Assembly (NCBI GenBank): GCA_003566935.1
Contig: PXBM01000221.1
Location: forward strand, 1-12,189
Length of the DNA: 12,189 bases
Source: Syntrophomonadaceae bacterium
GTDB taxonomy: Bacteria > Bacillota > Dethiobacteria > DTU022
Reading direction: 5' to 3'
The notes under the pieces are model-generated. The model was not told where the DNA came from. It saw nothing but the letters and a program-made list of their open reading frames with translations, and made no database searches. Every line of letters starts with the position of its first letter. Within the stretch, counting starts at the first letter, position 1. The position numbers and the translations under genes were made by a program. This document shows positions 1 through 7,459 of the stretch, piece by piece.

Positions 1-504
1 GGATCCAATCTTAATATAGTACGGTTTTAACCTGGCAACAAAACGGTTCCCCAGGTATATAGCCAGGACATGATTTATAAACATAGCTGCCATTGCTCCA
101 CCAAAAACGGCTAAAGGGTAATTAAAGCTTGCTGCCAAAAACAAAACCGCCAACTGGGTCTTATCGCCAAACTCAGCCAGAAAGATCATACCCAGGGTTT
201 GGAAGAAACCGTCCCTGCCGCTGCCCTCCGCCGGCTTTTGTTCCCCGCGCAGCCATGTTAAAATGCCTACACCGATAAAAAACAAACCGGCAATAACCGC
301 AACAAGAGTATGTGGTATTACATCGGCAATCAAGTTGCCAACTCCTGCAGCCAAACCGAGCACCAGGGCCATTGCGGTCATGGCTCCTGCTAAAACCTGC
401 AGCGGTGGATAGCGGCAGGCCATGGTCAGGCAAACCAGCTGTGATTTATCACCAAACTCGGCTACAAAGACAGTAAGAAAAGCAGCCACTGCCGCTGCCA
501 ACAA
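1..504 (-). CDS. UPF0016/GDT1 (TMEM165-like) cation exporter, probably Mn2+; 3' end cut by window edge
   Basis: An open frame runs from a TTG at 504 to the window edge, giving 168 residues; the C-terminus is missing. It has the two-repeat layout of the UPF0016/GDT1 family, with the signature E-F-G-D-K-S/T-Q twice: EFGDKSQLV from residue 16 and EFGDKTQLA from residue 111. Both sit in hydrophobic helices separated by a short charged cytoplasmic linker (about residues 80-100). Family members export Mn2+ or Ca2+, and the acidic residues in the motifs are thought to bind the cation. An in-frame TGA lies two codons upstream of 504, so the start must be TTG at 504 or 501; a weak GGCGG site lies about 8 bases upstream. 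These genes often follow a yybP-ykoY manganese riboswitch, but the 101 bases before this one show only a 5-bp hairpin (546-559), so I see no riboswitch. A GATAAT at 535-530 could be a -10 box but lacks a good -35. Family membership is secure; the exact cation is inferred. Confidence 0.88.
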   Translation of the reverse strand, partial: MLAAAVAAFLTVFVAEFGDKSQLVCLTMACRYPPLQVLAGAMTAMALVLGLAAGVGNLIADVIPHTLVAVIAGLFFIGVGILTWLRGEQKPAEGSGRDGFFQTLGMIFLAEFGDKTQLAVLFLAASFNYPLAVFGGAMAAMFINHVLAIYLGNRFVARLKPYYIKIGS

Positions 505-605
505 TAGTCACACCGCCCTAAAACTATATATTATCGTTATTTACCGGCATTTCCATGCCTGCTCTTTATGCTCGCTTCAATTTTCTTAAGAAGGATAGTT
601 AGCTG

Positions 606-1985
606 CTATTGTCTTTTGGTCCAGCCGGTTAGTTTTGCTTTCAGCCTCCTGAAGCGGCCCATTGGATCAGGCTGGCGAACTTCCATATAAACAGGAGAGT
701 CGGGAGCCGGAACCGGGATTAGCCCAAGGTCTGCACTGCGGTGAAGCAGAGAGTAAGAGGATTGAGCATTGAGTTTACTCTGGAAAGACTCTTCCGAGGC
801 TTGATTTACCCGGATAGTTTTCCGGAGTATCACAGAAAAAGGTTTTTGTTCACGCAGGCCATCAAGCAAAACCAGGAAATAGCTATCTTCAATTTTTTCA
901 ACCATTTCACGATTATCATCAACCGTATTGCCGTTTACCTTTAATACTAAGTCATCATCTAACAAACCTGCTTCCGCAGCAGGGGAATTGGGTAAAACTT
1001 TCATAATCGGAACTCCCTCTTCAGGCATGCGATAACGCGGAGACTTGCTTTCCTCCTGCTTCTTGCCATAAAGGATTAATAGTTCGTGGCCGATAGGAGC
1101 AAAAAGTACGCCGGGCAAAACAAGCCATCTCATAAACTCAGATCCAACGGCAACCATCAGCAGAATAATGCTGTATACTGCAAGCCATTTTGCTGAAAAT
1201 GCAGTTCTCTCCCGAGGCGTTGATGAAAGGGCCATATCGGCATAACCAAGCCCGGCAGCAATTGGAATGACCATATACTGCAAGCTCTGGTTTTCCCCAG
1301 GCTGAAGATTAGATTCCAGGATAGGCCACCAGTCCGGCATGTTTACCCCGACAATCTCTGTTTGAGCTACAACTGTTACCAGCAGCGCTACAAGGGGTAT
1401 CGGCCAGAATCTCTGCAGGGTGAACGCCCCGACAACGTCCCCGCCGGATCTTTTTAAGTAAATCGGGCTGCTGCCCCAGTGTCCGCCAATATATATCAGC
1501 AGAGCTTCAATCAAGTGCAGCAGGCCTATTAATACCAGCAGCGCCGGTATATGGATCATAAGCAGAGATTCAAAAATAAAATTTTGTTCAAGGATGGGAA
1601 ACAGCGGTAACAAAATATATCGCCCGATAAGAACAGCAAGAGCAACAATCCCCCCGGCGTAGGAAAAACAGAGGTAACGGGGATTAAACAAAAGCAACAA
1701 TATAGCAACCGGCCAGATAAAGTACAGACCGATCTGCTCCAGTGACAGGCCTAAAAAAATAAGAATAGCACTGGCCGCAAAACCGCCCAGAGCCCCGAGA
1801 ACTACCGATTTTAATATTTGCTTCCCGACCCCACTGATAACACGACCGAACAACTTTTCTTCGGTAGCCGCCACTCTCCTGTACTGCATAAATACCAGGA
1901 ATAATACAATCCAAAAAATAGGCATGACCAGGGCCAGCATAAAGGTAGTTAAAAAAATCTGCCCTATTTCAAAAAAAGGCTGCAT
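606..1985 (-). CDS. MinJ-like polytopic membrane protein with C-terminal PDZ domain
   Basis: This 459-residue protein has an N-terminal half of about eight or nine hydrophobic segments (roughly residues 8-33, 60-80, 86-101, 107-130, 140-167, 192-210, 235-250, 267-305). A PDZ domain follows at about 318-390, including the stretch VLPNSPAAEAGLLDDDLVLKVNG, typical of a PDZ carboxylate-binding region, and then a basic tail. The architecture and the place after secA/prfB/ftsEX/ctp match B. subtilis MinJ (YvjD), which bridges DivIVA and the MinCD division inhibitor at the poles and septum. Sequence identity to MinJ could not be checked, so the role in division-site placement is inferred. The ATG at 1985 begins three bases after the protease stop. 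The nearest strong ribosome binding site (GGAGG, 2003-1999) lies inside the protease gene with a long 13-base gap, so translation is probably coupled. No catalytic residues of a site-2 or rhomboid protease are visible. The alternative is a generic PDZ membrane protein. Confidence 0.75.
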   Translation of the reverse strand: MQPFFEIGQIFLTTFMLALVMPIFWIVLFLVFMQYRRVAATEEKLFGRVISGVGKQILKSVVLGALGGFAASAILIFLGLSLEQIGLYFIWPVAILLLLFNPRYLCFSYAGGIVALAVLIGRYILLPLFPILEQNFIFESLLMIHIPALLVLIGLLHLIEALLIYIGGHWGSSPIYLKRSGGDVVGAFTLQRFWPIPLVALLVTVVAQTEIVGVNMPDWWPILESNLQPGENQSLQYMVIPIAAGLGYADMALSSTPRERTAFSAKWLAVYSIILLMVAVGSEFMRWLVLPGVLFAPIGHELLILYGKKQEESKSPRYRMPEEGVPIMKVLPNSPAAEAGLLDDDLVLKVNGNTVDDNREMVEKIEDSYFLVLLDGLREQKPFSVILRKTIRVNQASEESFQSKLNAQSSYSLLHRSADLGLIPVPAPDSPVYMEVRQPDPMGRFRRLKAKLTGWTKRQ

Positions 1986-1988
1986 TGA

Positions 1989-3485
1989 TCAGTCAATTCC
2001 TCCAATAACATTAAGCAGGCCCTGTTTATTAATTAATTCTTCTGCATAATTTAACTGCTCATCATTTTCACGGGCTATAACATCAATCGCTCTGCGTAGC
2101 TCTACCCAGGTCTTATCATCAAATTCTCCGGTTAGTTCAAGTCCGGCCCGGTCCTGAAAACTGCGCAGTGCCAGGGCGGTTTGCCGATCGAAATACCCGG
2201 TTACCTCAACCCTCAGGCCAAGCTGTTCAAGCATCAGCTGCAATGTTTCAACATCATCACCGTAGTCTCCCTCTGAGAGGCTGCCGGGATGGAAATAACG
2301 GTAATAACGTAAAATATCAGGCATTTCCACCTCAAAGTCCGGTTCAACGCCGTGTTTGTCTATGTCATACCCCGCAGGTGTAAAATATTTGGCTACGGTC
2401 ATCAGGATAGCGCTATTGCCATCAATATATTCAAGCTGCTGAACGGATGCCTTGCCATAGGTTGTTTTACCAACCAGCACACCGACACCACGGTCCTGGA
2501 CTGCTCCGGCCAGCAGTTCTGAAGCGCTGGCAGACTCTTCATTGATCAAAACCACTATAGGATAAGGCCGCTCTACTGCACTGGAGAAGTATGTGTTAAT
2601 TACCTCATCGTCACGTCCTACAAGCCTGACTATCTCACCCTCGGGAATAATTTTTCTGCCTACCTCTACTGCCTGCTCAACAAGCCCGCCCGGATTATTA
2701 CGCAAATCCAAAATCAAACCTTTACTGAGCCCTTCCTGTTCAATGGCCTCAAACTGCCTGACAAACTCGGCTCCGGTATTACCGTCAAAACTGCTTACTT
2801 TAATATATCCAAGCCCATCATCAAGCATCTCACTAAAAACAGTCTCTACCTGGATTTCTGCCCTGCCAACTGTCCTCTCCAGGGGCTCATCAGAGCCCGG
2901 ACGTTTAATTAAAACTTCAACCGTAGTATCGCTGGGACCTCTCAGCATTTCAACGGCAAGGTTAATACCCTGGCCTGAGAGTTCTTTTCCGTCAGCTTCC
3001 AATATGCGATCTCCCGGCTCAAGTCCGCTCCTGTCTGCAGGGGTGCCGGAAAATATTTCAAAAACTACAATATCGCCATCGACTTCTATTATCCTCACAC
3101 CAATACCGGCATATGACCCCCTGGTATCGGTTAAAAATTCGTCTAGCTCTTCCGGGTCTAGGTACTGAACGTGAGGGTCGCCAATACTATCGACAAGTCC
3201 CCGGACAGCTCCTTCTATCAAATCTTCAAACTCAACTGGGTAAAAATATTTCTCCTGGATTGAGTCTATAGCATCTTTAATAAGCCCGGTATCGTAATCA
3301 TTATCCTGTACAGTGCCATTGTTATGCTGCGGTTCATAACGAATAACCGTAGACGGCACTTCCTCGACCAGTTCAGCGCTATCAGCTCCCCCGGCCAGGT
3401 AAAAGGTAGCCAGGTTAGTTCCTATAATCAAGAAAAGAAAGACCAGTAAAAAAATGAAGATATTTTTTCTATTTAAGTTTCCCAT
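1989..3485 (-). CDS. ctpA: S41 carboxy-terminal processing protease with PDZ and peptidoglycan-binding domains (CtpA/CtpB family)
   Basis: This 498-residue extracytoplasmic serine protease starts with a signal-anchor helix (residues 9-30). A PDZ domain lies at about 124-195 and the S41 core at about 205-385. The Ser-Lys dyad is recognisable: S320 inside ESASASELLAG, K345 in TTYGKASVQQ and Q349, with the 25- and 4-residue spacings known from B. subtilis CtpB. The C-terminus carries a PG_binding_1 domain (about 402-468) and a short helical tail. The family trims or degrades membrane and periplasmic substrates; CtpB cleaves SpoIVFA during sporulation, and Gram-negative CtpA/Prc proteins degrade cell-wall hydrolases. 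ATG 3485 is chosen because GGGAG lies 9 bases upstream and the signal-anchor follows at once; the frame stays open to 3590, but that extension covers an inverted repeat and has no good ribosome binding site. It lies between the M23 hydrolase and the MinJ-like gene. The family is certain; the substrate is unknown. Confidence 0.93.
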   Translation of the reverse strand: MGNLNRKNIFIFLLVFLFLIIGTNLATFYLAGGADSAELVEEVPSTVIRYEPQHNNGTVQDNDYDTGLIKDAIDSIQEKYFYPVEFEDLIEGAVRGLVDSIGDPHVQYLDPEELDEFLTDTRGSYAGIGVRIIEVDGDIVVFEIFSGTPADRSGLEPGDRILEADGKELSGQGINLAVEMLRGPSDTTVEVLIKRPGSDEPLERTVGRAEIQVETVFSEMLDDGLGYIKVSSFDGNTGAEFVRQFEAIEQEGLSKGLILDLRNNPGGLVEQAVEVGRKIIPEGEIVRLVGRDDEVINTYFSSAVERPYPIVVLINEESASASELLAGAVQDRGVGVLVGKTTYGKASVQQLEYIDGNSAILMTVAKYFTPAGYDIDKHGVEPDFEVEMPDILRYYRYFHPGSLSEGDYGDDVETLQLMLEQLGLRVEVTGYFDRQTALALRSFQDRAGLELTGEFDDKTWVELRRAIDVIARENDEQLNYAEELINKQGLLNVIGGID

Positions 3486-3551
3486 AGTTTTCAGCTCCCG
3501 GTAAATATAATAACATAAAAATATAGTCCTGTATTCCCTGCATAAAGAGAT

Positions 3552-3586
3552 TTCGGCTATTCCAGTTTTTCCATAGAATAGCCGAA
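3552..3586 (-). repeat. Perfect 11-bp inverted repeat (stem-loop) before the S41 protease gene
   Basis: The arms TTCGGCTATTC and GAATAGCCGAA (3552-3562 and 3576-3586) are perfectly complementary, with a 13-base loop. On the transcribed strand the stem extends two more pairs if one base bulges. It lies in the 137-base spacer between the M23 gene and the protease start, ending 66 bases before that start. The downstream side reads ATCTCTTTATG and has no T-run, so it is not a classical intrinsic terminator. It could be an RNA processing or stabilising hairpin, a weak attenuator, or an operator. I infer a role only from its perfection and position. Confidence 0.6.
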
Positions 3587-3599
3587 TCATCAGTTGTTA

Positions 3600-3634
3600 C
3601 AATTAAAATATTAATAGCTGTATCAATTAAAATA
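3600..3634. repeat. 11-base direct repeat at the 3' end of the M23 gene
   Basis: CAATTAAAATA occurs at 3600-3610 and again at 3624-3634 on the plus strand, exactly 24 bases apart. The second copy covers the stop codon of the M23 hydrolase gene. Both copies are AT-only apart from one base, in an AT-rich spacer, so chance or slippage is plausible. No function is assigned. Confidence 0.45.
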
Positions 3635-4825
3635 ATTCATCGGGTTATAGCGATGATCGGGGCCCCCGCTGGGGTACTGCCTGGCCGGAGGCTTATTAAA
3701 TTCCCGCACTTCAAAATGAAGATGCACACCCGTACTGTAACCGGTTGTCCCGGCCCGGGCTATCCGTTCACCACCGCTAACTACGTCACCTCTTTGAACA
3801 AGAAGGGTGCTCATGTGGGCATAAAGAGTTACAGTACCATCACCGTGATCCATCATGATACAATTTCCGTAGCCGCCGTTCCATCCGGAAAAAATAACTT
3901 CGCCCGGGGCGGCAGCAAGGATATAGTTAGCCGCTCCTCCATGGGGTGCAATATCAACCCCCCCATGCCAGGCCTGGGCACCACTGAAAGGATCTCTTCG
4001 CCACCCATAAGCGGAACTTATCCATGTTGGCGGCTCAATCGGCCAGATCAGATCTCCATCGAGCCCGCTAAACTGGCTGGCAGCTTCGGCAATCAACTGC
4101 TGGATCAGGGTATCAAGCTCTTTTGCTTCTTCTTCCAGGTCCCGAATGGCCTGCATATTGAGAGCTATCTCGCCCTCTAGCTCATCAAGAATAGCAACCC
4201 GATCATCTGCGGCCCTTGCCAGTTCTGCCTCATTTGCCGCTACCTGGTTGCGCATTCCTACAAGGTTATCCCTCTTCTGGTTAAGCTCATCTCTTCTGGA
4301 CTGAATTAAATCTCTTTCTTTTTGTATTTCTTCTATCAAACGGATATCATTAGACGCAATTATGCTTAAATTATGAAGACGGGTTAAAAAATCGGGGAAG
4401 CTATGCGAATCAAAAAGTACTTCGATATAAGAAATAACACCATGCTGCTGGATAGCCCGCAGCCTCAGCTTAAGCAAATTTTCCTGATAACGCAGCTGCT
4501 CCTCGGCTTCCGCCAGCTCTTGCTCAGCATGCTCAATTTCCGCTTCCACATCACTTATTTCACCGGCCAGCCTTTGCTGCTCAATCCGCAGCTCATCTAT
4601 CCTGTTTTCAAGCTGCTTTAACTCTTCTTTTAGTGCTGCTTCACGGTTTAAGCGCTGTTCAAGCGCACTCTTCTCATCCCGTCTTCTCTTTTCAACATCT
4701 TCCAGCTCCTGCTGCCTTTCTTCAATTTCTTCAGTTGTAATGGCCGAAAGAGGCGCAGCAATCAATAAAGTTAAGAAAAGAGACAGGAGCAGAATTATGA
4801 TCCAAGCATTTCTCCTAACTAACAT
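3623..4825 (-). CDS. Secreted coiled-coil M23 (LytM) peptidoglycan endopeptidase, probable FtsEX partner
   Basis: This 400-residue protein has an N-terminal signal peptide or anchor (basic MLVRRN, then a hydrophobic stretch to about residue 28). A long coiled-coil region rich in Glu, Gln, Leu and Arg follows (about 30-250), broken near 130-152 by YIEVLFDSHSFPDFLTRL, a hinge typical of PcsB/CwlO/EnvC-like proteins. The M23 domain covers about 258-400. Its zinc ligands are intact: H287 and D291 in WHGGVD, and H370 in HLHFE, with the catalytic H337 in YAHMS and H368. It should therefore cut peptide cross-links itself, unlike E. coli EnvC, whose LytM domain is catalytically degenerate. ATG 4825 is chosen because GGGAGG lies 7 bases upstream and the signal peptide follows directly. 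It lies 31 bases after ftsX; in other bacteria FtsX activates coiled-coil hydrolases of this kind through their coiled coil. The exact bond cut is not known. Confidence 0.9.
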   Translation of the reverse strand: MLVRRNAWIIILLLSLFLTLLIAAPLSAITTEEIEERQQELEDVEKRRRDEKSALEQRLNREAALKEELKQLENRIDELRIEQQRLAGEISDVEAEIEHAEQELAEAEEQLRYQENLLKLRLRAIQQHGVISYIEVLFDSHSFPDFLTRLHNLSIIASNDIRLIEEIQKERDLIQSRRDELNQKRDNLVGMRNQVAANEAELARAADDRVAILDELEGEIALNMQAIRDLEEEAKELDTLIQQLIAEAASQFSGLDGDLIWPIEPPTWISSAYGWRRDPFSGAQAWHGGVDIAPHGGAANYILAAAPGEVIFSGWNGGYGNCIMMDHGDGTVTLYAHMSTLLVQRGDVVSGGERIARAGTTGYSTGVHLHFEVREFNKPPARQYPSGGPDHRYNPMNYFN

Positions 4826-4856
4826 TTTTTGTCCTCCCTGAAAACTTATTATCTCT

Positions 4857-5750
4857 CTATACCCTGAGAAAACGTCCCATTGAAAATATACTGCCCAGGA
4901 TGCCAAGACCTGTCCCCAGGGGAACGAGGTACTTGGCCAGTTCTGAAATAATCTGCTGAACCGGCAACAGGGTCAGAAAAACGAGATTGTTGACCTCCAC
5001 CCACTCGGCTGAAAACTCATAAATGTAATAAAGTCCAACCAGTGGCAGCACAGCCCCGACAAAACCCATTAGCAGCCCTTCCAAAACGTAGGGCCAGCGA
5101 ATAAACCAGTTTGTTGCCCCCACGTACTTCATAATCGATATTTCTCTTTTTCGCATCATTACCGTCAGCTTAATGGTGTGCGAAATTAAAAAAACTGCTG
5201 TAACAGACAATCCGGCCATTAAAGCCAGGCCAACCATCTGGATAACTCCGGTAACGGCAAAAAGGTTCTCCACGTAACCCTGGCCATAAAAAACATTTGA
5301 AACACCCGGGTAAGACTCAAATTCCTCGGCCATTGCAACAACCGCTTCCGGCCTGTTCGTCCTGATTTCATAGGATGCCAGAAGGGGGTTATCAAGGCCG
5401 CTATCATACCCTTCCAGTATTTCACCGAGCTGGCGGTGCAGACGGCCCATATGTTCATCACTGGAAAAATACCTTACTTCTGCAATACCGCTGTGCATTG
5501 ACAGTTTTTGTCCCAGTTCATCAAGGGTTTCCTGATCTGCATTATCATCTATGTATAATACTATTTCAACCTGCTCTTTAACTGTTTCCGTAATATGGCT
5601 GATGTTCAGGTTGACAAGCATAAAGAGCCCCAGCATCAGCAGCGTAACCATAACAACCCCAGTTGAAGTAATGCACATCCAGCGGTTACGGTACAGACCT
5701 TTAAATGTTTCAGCAATGATGTAGAAAAAACCGCTAATGAACATGGGCAT
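4857..5750 (-). CDS. ftsX: Cell-division ABC transporter-like permease FtsX
   Basis: FtsX is the integral membrane partner of FtsE. The complex uses ATP hydrolysis to switch on peptidoglycan hydrolases outside the cell, not to move a substrate. The protein of about 297 residues has the family layout: one N-terminal membrane helix (about 25-48), an extracytoplasmic domain of about 120 residues, then three more helices in the last 120 residues. The loop after helix 2 contains MMRKREISIMKYVGATNWF, a strongly conserved FtsX signature thought to contact FtsE. Start choice: AGGGG at 5759-5755 lies 4 bases before ATG 5750 and 10 before ATG 5744. An upstream ATG at 5768 lacks a ribosome binding site, so 5750 is preferred and 5744 remains possible. 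The start lies inside the end of ftsE, which points to translational coupling. It is followed 31 bases later by the M23 hydrolase gene. Confidence 0.95.
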   Translation of the reverse strand: MPMFISGFFYIIAETFKGLYRNRWMCITSTGVVMVTLLMLGLFMLVNLNISHITETVKEQVEIVLYIDDNADQETLDELGQKLSMHSGIAEVRYFSSDEHMGRLHRQLGEILEGYDSGLDNPLLASYEIRTNRPEAVVAMAEEFESYPGVSNVFYGQGYVENLFAVTGVIQMVGLALMAGLSVTAVFLISHTIKLTVMMRKREISIMKYVGATNWFIRWPYVLEGLLMGFVGAVLPLVGLYYIYEFSAEWVEVNNLVFLTLLPVQQIISELAKYLVPLGTGLGILGSIFSMGRFLRV

Positions 5751-6423
5751 AAATCCCCTTTTGCTCATCGCCGACTAATTTTCCATCTTCCAGGTAAAGC
5801 ACTCTCTTCTTAAAGCGATCCACGACCTCCCGGTTATGGGTGGCAACCAGCACCGTTGTTCCGCGCAAGTTTATATTGCGCAAAAGGTTCATGATATCCA
5901 GCGTTGTTCCCGGATCGAGATTGCCGGTTGGCTCATCAGCAATGATCATTGCCGGCCGGTTGGCAATAGCCCGGGCCAAACCAACTCTCTGCTGCTCTCC
6001 ACCGGACAGGTCACAAACCCTGGTCCTGGCTTTGTCATGCAGACCAACAAGGCCAAGAACATGGGGAACTCTTTTCCGGATATCGCGGCGGGAAGAACCT
6101 GTGACAACCATGGCAAAAGCTACATTATCAAATGCTGTTCTTTCTTCCATCAACCGGAAATCCTGAAAAACCATGCCAATATTGCGGCGCAGATAGGGCA
6201 GCCGATGCCTGGGCAGACGCCCCACATCACGGCCGAATATTTTTAAAATCCCGTTCGTTGGCTTAATTTCCCGGATGATAAGTTTTAAAATGGTTGACTT
6301 GCCGGCACCGCTGGATCCGACAAAAAAAACAAATTCTCCGCGGTCAATGTAAAAGTTCAGATCTTCAAGGGCATAACGACCGCCCTTTTCATATCTCATG
6401 CACAAATTTTTTGCTTCGACCAT
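5734..6423 (-). CDS. ftsE: Cell-division ATP-binding protein FtsE
   Basis: This 229-residue ABC ATPase is full length for FtsE. All nucleotide-binding motifs are present: Walker A GSSGAGKST (36-44), Q-loop Q87 in MVFQDFRLM, signature LSGGEQQR (139-146), Walker B MIIADEPTG with catalytic E164, and the switch H196 in VATHN. The DFRLM stretch after the Q-loop is characteristic of FtsE rather than of LolD/MacB-type ATPases. FtsE sits on the cytoplasmic face and drives FtsX, controlling septal or lateral wall hydrolysis and, in B. subtilis, also entry into sporulation. ATG 6423 has AGGAAGG about 9 bases upstream. Its last 17 bases overlap ftsX. A 149-base AT-rich spacer with a plausible promoter precedes it, so ftsE probably begins its own transcript as well as receiving read-through from secA/prfB/yitT. 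Confidence 0.97.
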   Translation of the reverse strand: MVEAKNLCMRYEKGGRYALEDLNFYIDRGEFVFFVGSSGAGKSTILKLIIREIKPTNGILKIFGRDVGRLPRHRLPYLRRNIGMVFQDFRLMEERTAFDNVAFAMVVTGSSRRDIRKRVPHVLGLVGLHDKARTRVCDLSGGEQQRVGLARAIANRPAMIIADEPTGNLDPGTTLDIMNLLRNINLRGTTVLVATHNREVVDRFKKRVLYLEDGKLVGDEQKGIYAHVH

Positions 6424-6448
6424 TCAGCCAGACCTTCCTGTGCATACT

Positions 6449-6470
6449 TAACATAATATTGTTAATGTTA
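6449..6470. repeat. Short AT-rich inverted repeat upstream of ftsE
   Basis: TAACAT (6449-6454) and ATGTTA (6465-6470) form a 6-bp dyad around a 10-base AT-rich centre. It lies 26-47 bases before the ftsE start, downstream of the putative promoter and therefore in the mRNA leader. It could be an operator or a weak hairpin, but in such AT-rich sequence it may be chance. Confidence 0.3.
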
Positions 6471-6505
6471 GTATTTCGACATAATAAAAGCTGATCCTGC
6501 CAATA

Positions 6506-6534
6506 ATATTAATCTATTTTTACTTGTTTTGCAA
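6506..6534 (-). promoter_or_regulatory. Putative sigma-A-type promoter for ftsE
   Basis: On the minus strand TTGCAA (6534-6529, 4 of 6 matches to TTGACA) is followed, after exactly 17 bases, by TAATAT (6511-6506, 4 of 6 matches to TATAAT). The spacer is A-rich. Transcription would begin near 6499, giving a leader of about 75 bases before the ftsE ATG. The ideal spacing and the location in the only long AT-rich gap of this gene run support it; the moderate box matches keep confidence low. Confidence 0.4.
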
Positions 6535-6572
6535 ATTTTAGCTGATACCTTTGTAGCGAGCAAATACTGCTA

Positions 6573-7451
6573 TTAATGCTGCTGCATCTTCTTAAACCCT
6601 TCTCCGTGTACTTCTGTGGCATTGCCGATTATAACAAAAGCGTCTGGATCTACTTCATGAATGATTGATTTTAGGCGAGCGGTCTGCTGGCGGGTAACCA
6701 CGCACAAGAGCACTTCCCGGCCTTCACCGGTGTAACCGCCCTGGCCTTCAATCCTGGTAACACCCCGCCCGAGCTCGTAAAGAAGTCTTTTGTTTATATC
6801 TGCACCGTTACGAGTAATAATAATTACTGATTTTGACATGCCCAGTCCCTCAAGAATGCCGTCAACTACTTTAATCGAGATAAACAGTGATAGGGCAGCA
6901 TACATGGCCGGCTCACTGCCAAAAACAAAAACTGCCAGGCACAGCACTATCAGATCTCCCCATAACAGGGCCTGACCGGGTGTTATACCGGTTGTTTTCG
7001 CCAGGATCAGTGATAGCAGGGCAGTCCCTCCCGTTGAACTGCGGTAACGAAACACTAGGCCAACCCCAATCCCCATGACCAAGCCACCGTAAACTGCGGC
7101 CAACATCAGGTCATCAGTTGCCGATGGCAGAAGGGGATCGGTTATTTCCACCGCCAGGGAAAACATAAATGTACCGAGAAGGCTTTGCACTACTACCCTT
7201 GACCCAAGAGTTAAAAACCCGACAATAAAAAGGGGAATGTTAAGAAGAATAATGGTAATGCCAACAGGAACACTCAAGATATGATACAGAAAAACCGCCA
7301 GGCCGCTTACTCCCCCAGGCGCCAGCTGGTTGGGGATCATGAACATGTTCATGCCGATGGCCAGGATGAAAGAGCCAACAGTAATGCCGACAAAATCAAT
7401 TGCAATATGTTTAAAGTCAATTTTTTTTAAATCCGGTTTTTTTAGCTTCAT
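6573..7451 (-). CDS. YitT-family membrane protein with C-terminal DUF2179 domain
   Basis: This protein of 292 residues is the usual YitT-family length. The first two thirds hold about five or six hydrophobic helices, starting near residue 15, with the family's glycine- and proline-rich stretches such as NQLAPGGVSGLAV and RSSTGGTALLSLI. The last 80 residues form the soluble cytoplasmic DUF2179 domain, beginning near SKSVIIITRNG and including EGQGGYTGEGREVLLCVV. The biochemical function of the family is not established. B. subtilis YvjA, in the equivalent place after prfB, is a relative. ATG 7451 is chosen over the TTG one codon earlier because GGAG (7460-7457) then has a normal 5-base spacing. 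That ribosome binding site shares bases with the prfB TAG stop, so translation is likely coupled to RF2 synthesis. No convincing terminator follows the gene. Confidence 0.92.
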   Translation of the reverse strand: MKLKKPDLKKIDFKHIAIDFVGITVGSFILAIGMNMFMIPNQLAPGGVSGLAVFLYHILSVPVGITIILLNIPLFIVGFLTLGSRVVVQSLLGTFMFSLAVEITDPLLPSATDDLMLAAVYGGLVMGIGVGLVFRYRSSTGGTALLSLILAKTTGITPGQALLWGDLIVLCLAVFVFGSEPAMYAALSLFISIKVVDGILEGLGMSKSVIIITRNGADINKRLLYELGRGVTRIEGQGGYTGEGREVLLCVVTRQQTARLKSIIHEVDPDAFVIIGNATEVHGEGFKKMQQH

Positions 7452-7459
7452 CAATTCTC

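Noticed and set aside
1..6. GGATCC (BamHI site) exactly at the window start, suggesting a cloning junction
   Set aside because: The coding frame runs to the edge without disruption, and GGATCC also occurs at 6313-6318 and 7518-7523; it may be chance or a clone end and says nothing biological.
173..433. An 86-codon Cys-rich minus-strand frame near the left edge
   Set aside because: It overlaps the UPF0016 gene in another frame on the same strand; only the UPF0016 frame carries the duplicated E-F-G-D-K motif.
505..605. Possible terminator or yybP-ykoY riboswitch between the MinJ-like gene and the exporter gene
   Set aside because: Only a 5-bp hairpin (546-559) and the palindrome TTCTTAAGAA (583-592) are present, without a T-run or the conserved riboswitch segments.
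2593..3168. A 191-codon open frame on the plus strand, very rich in Ser and Pro
   Set aside because: It is antisense to the S41 protease gene; the low-complexity composition is typical of a shadow frame.
3486..3551. Promoter for the S41 protease gene
   Set aside because: Several TATATT/TATTAT-like boxes exist, but none has an acceptable -35 at 16-18 bases; AT-richness alone explains them.
3653..4180. A 175-codon plus-strand frame opposite the M23 domain
   Set aside because: The minus strand encodes the zinc-ligand motifs in order; the plus-strand translation has no recognisable features.
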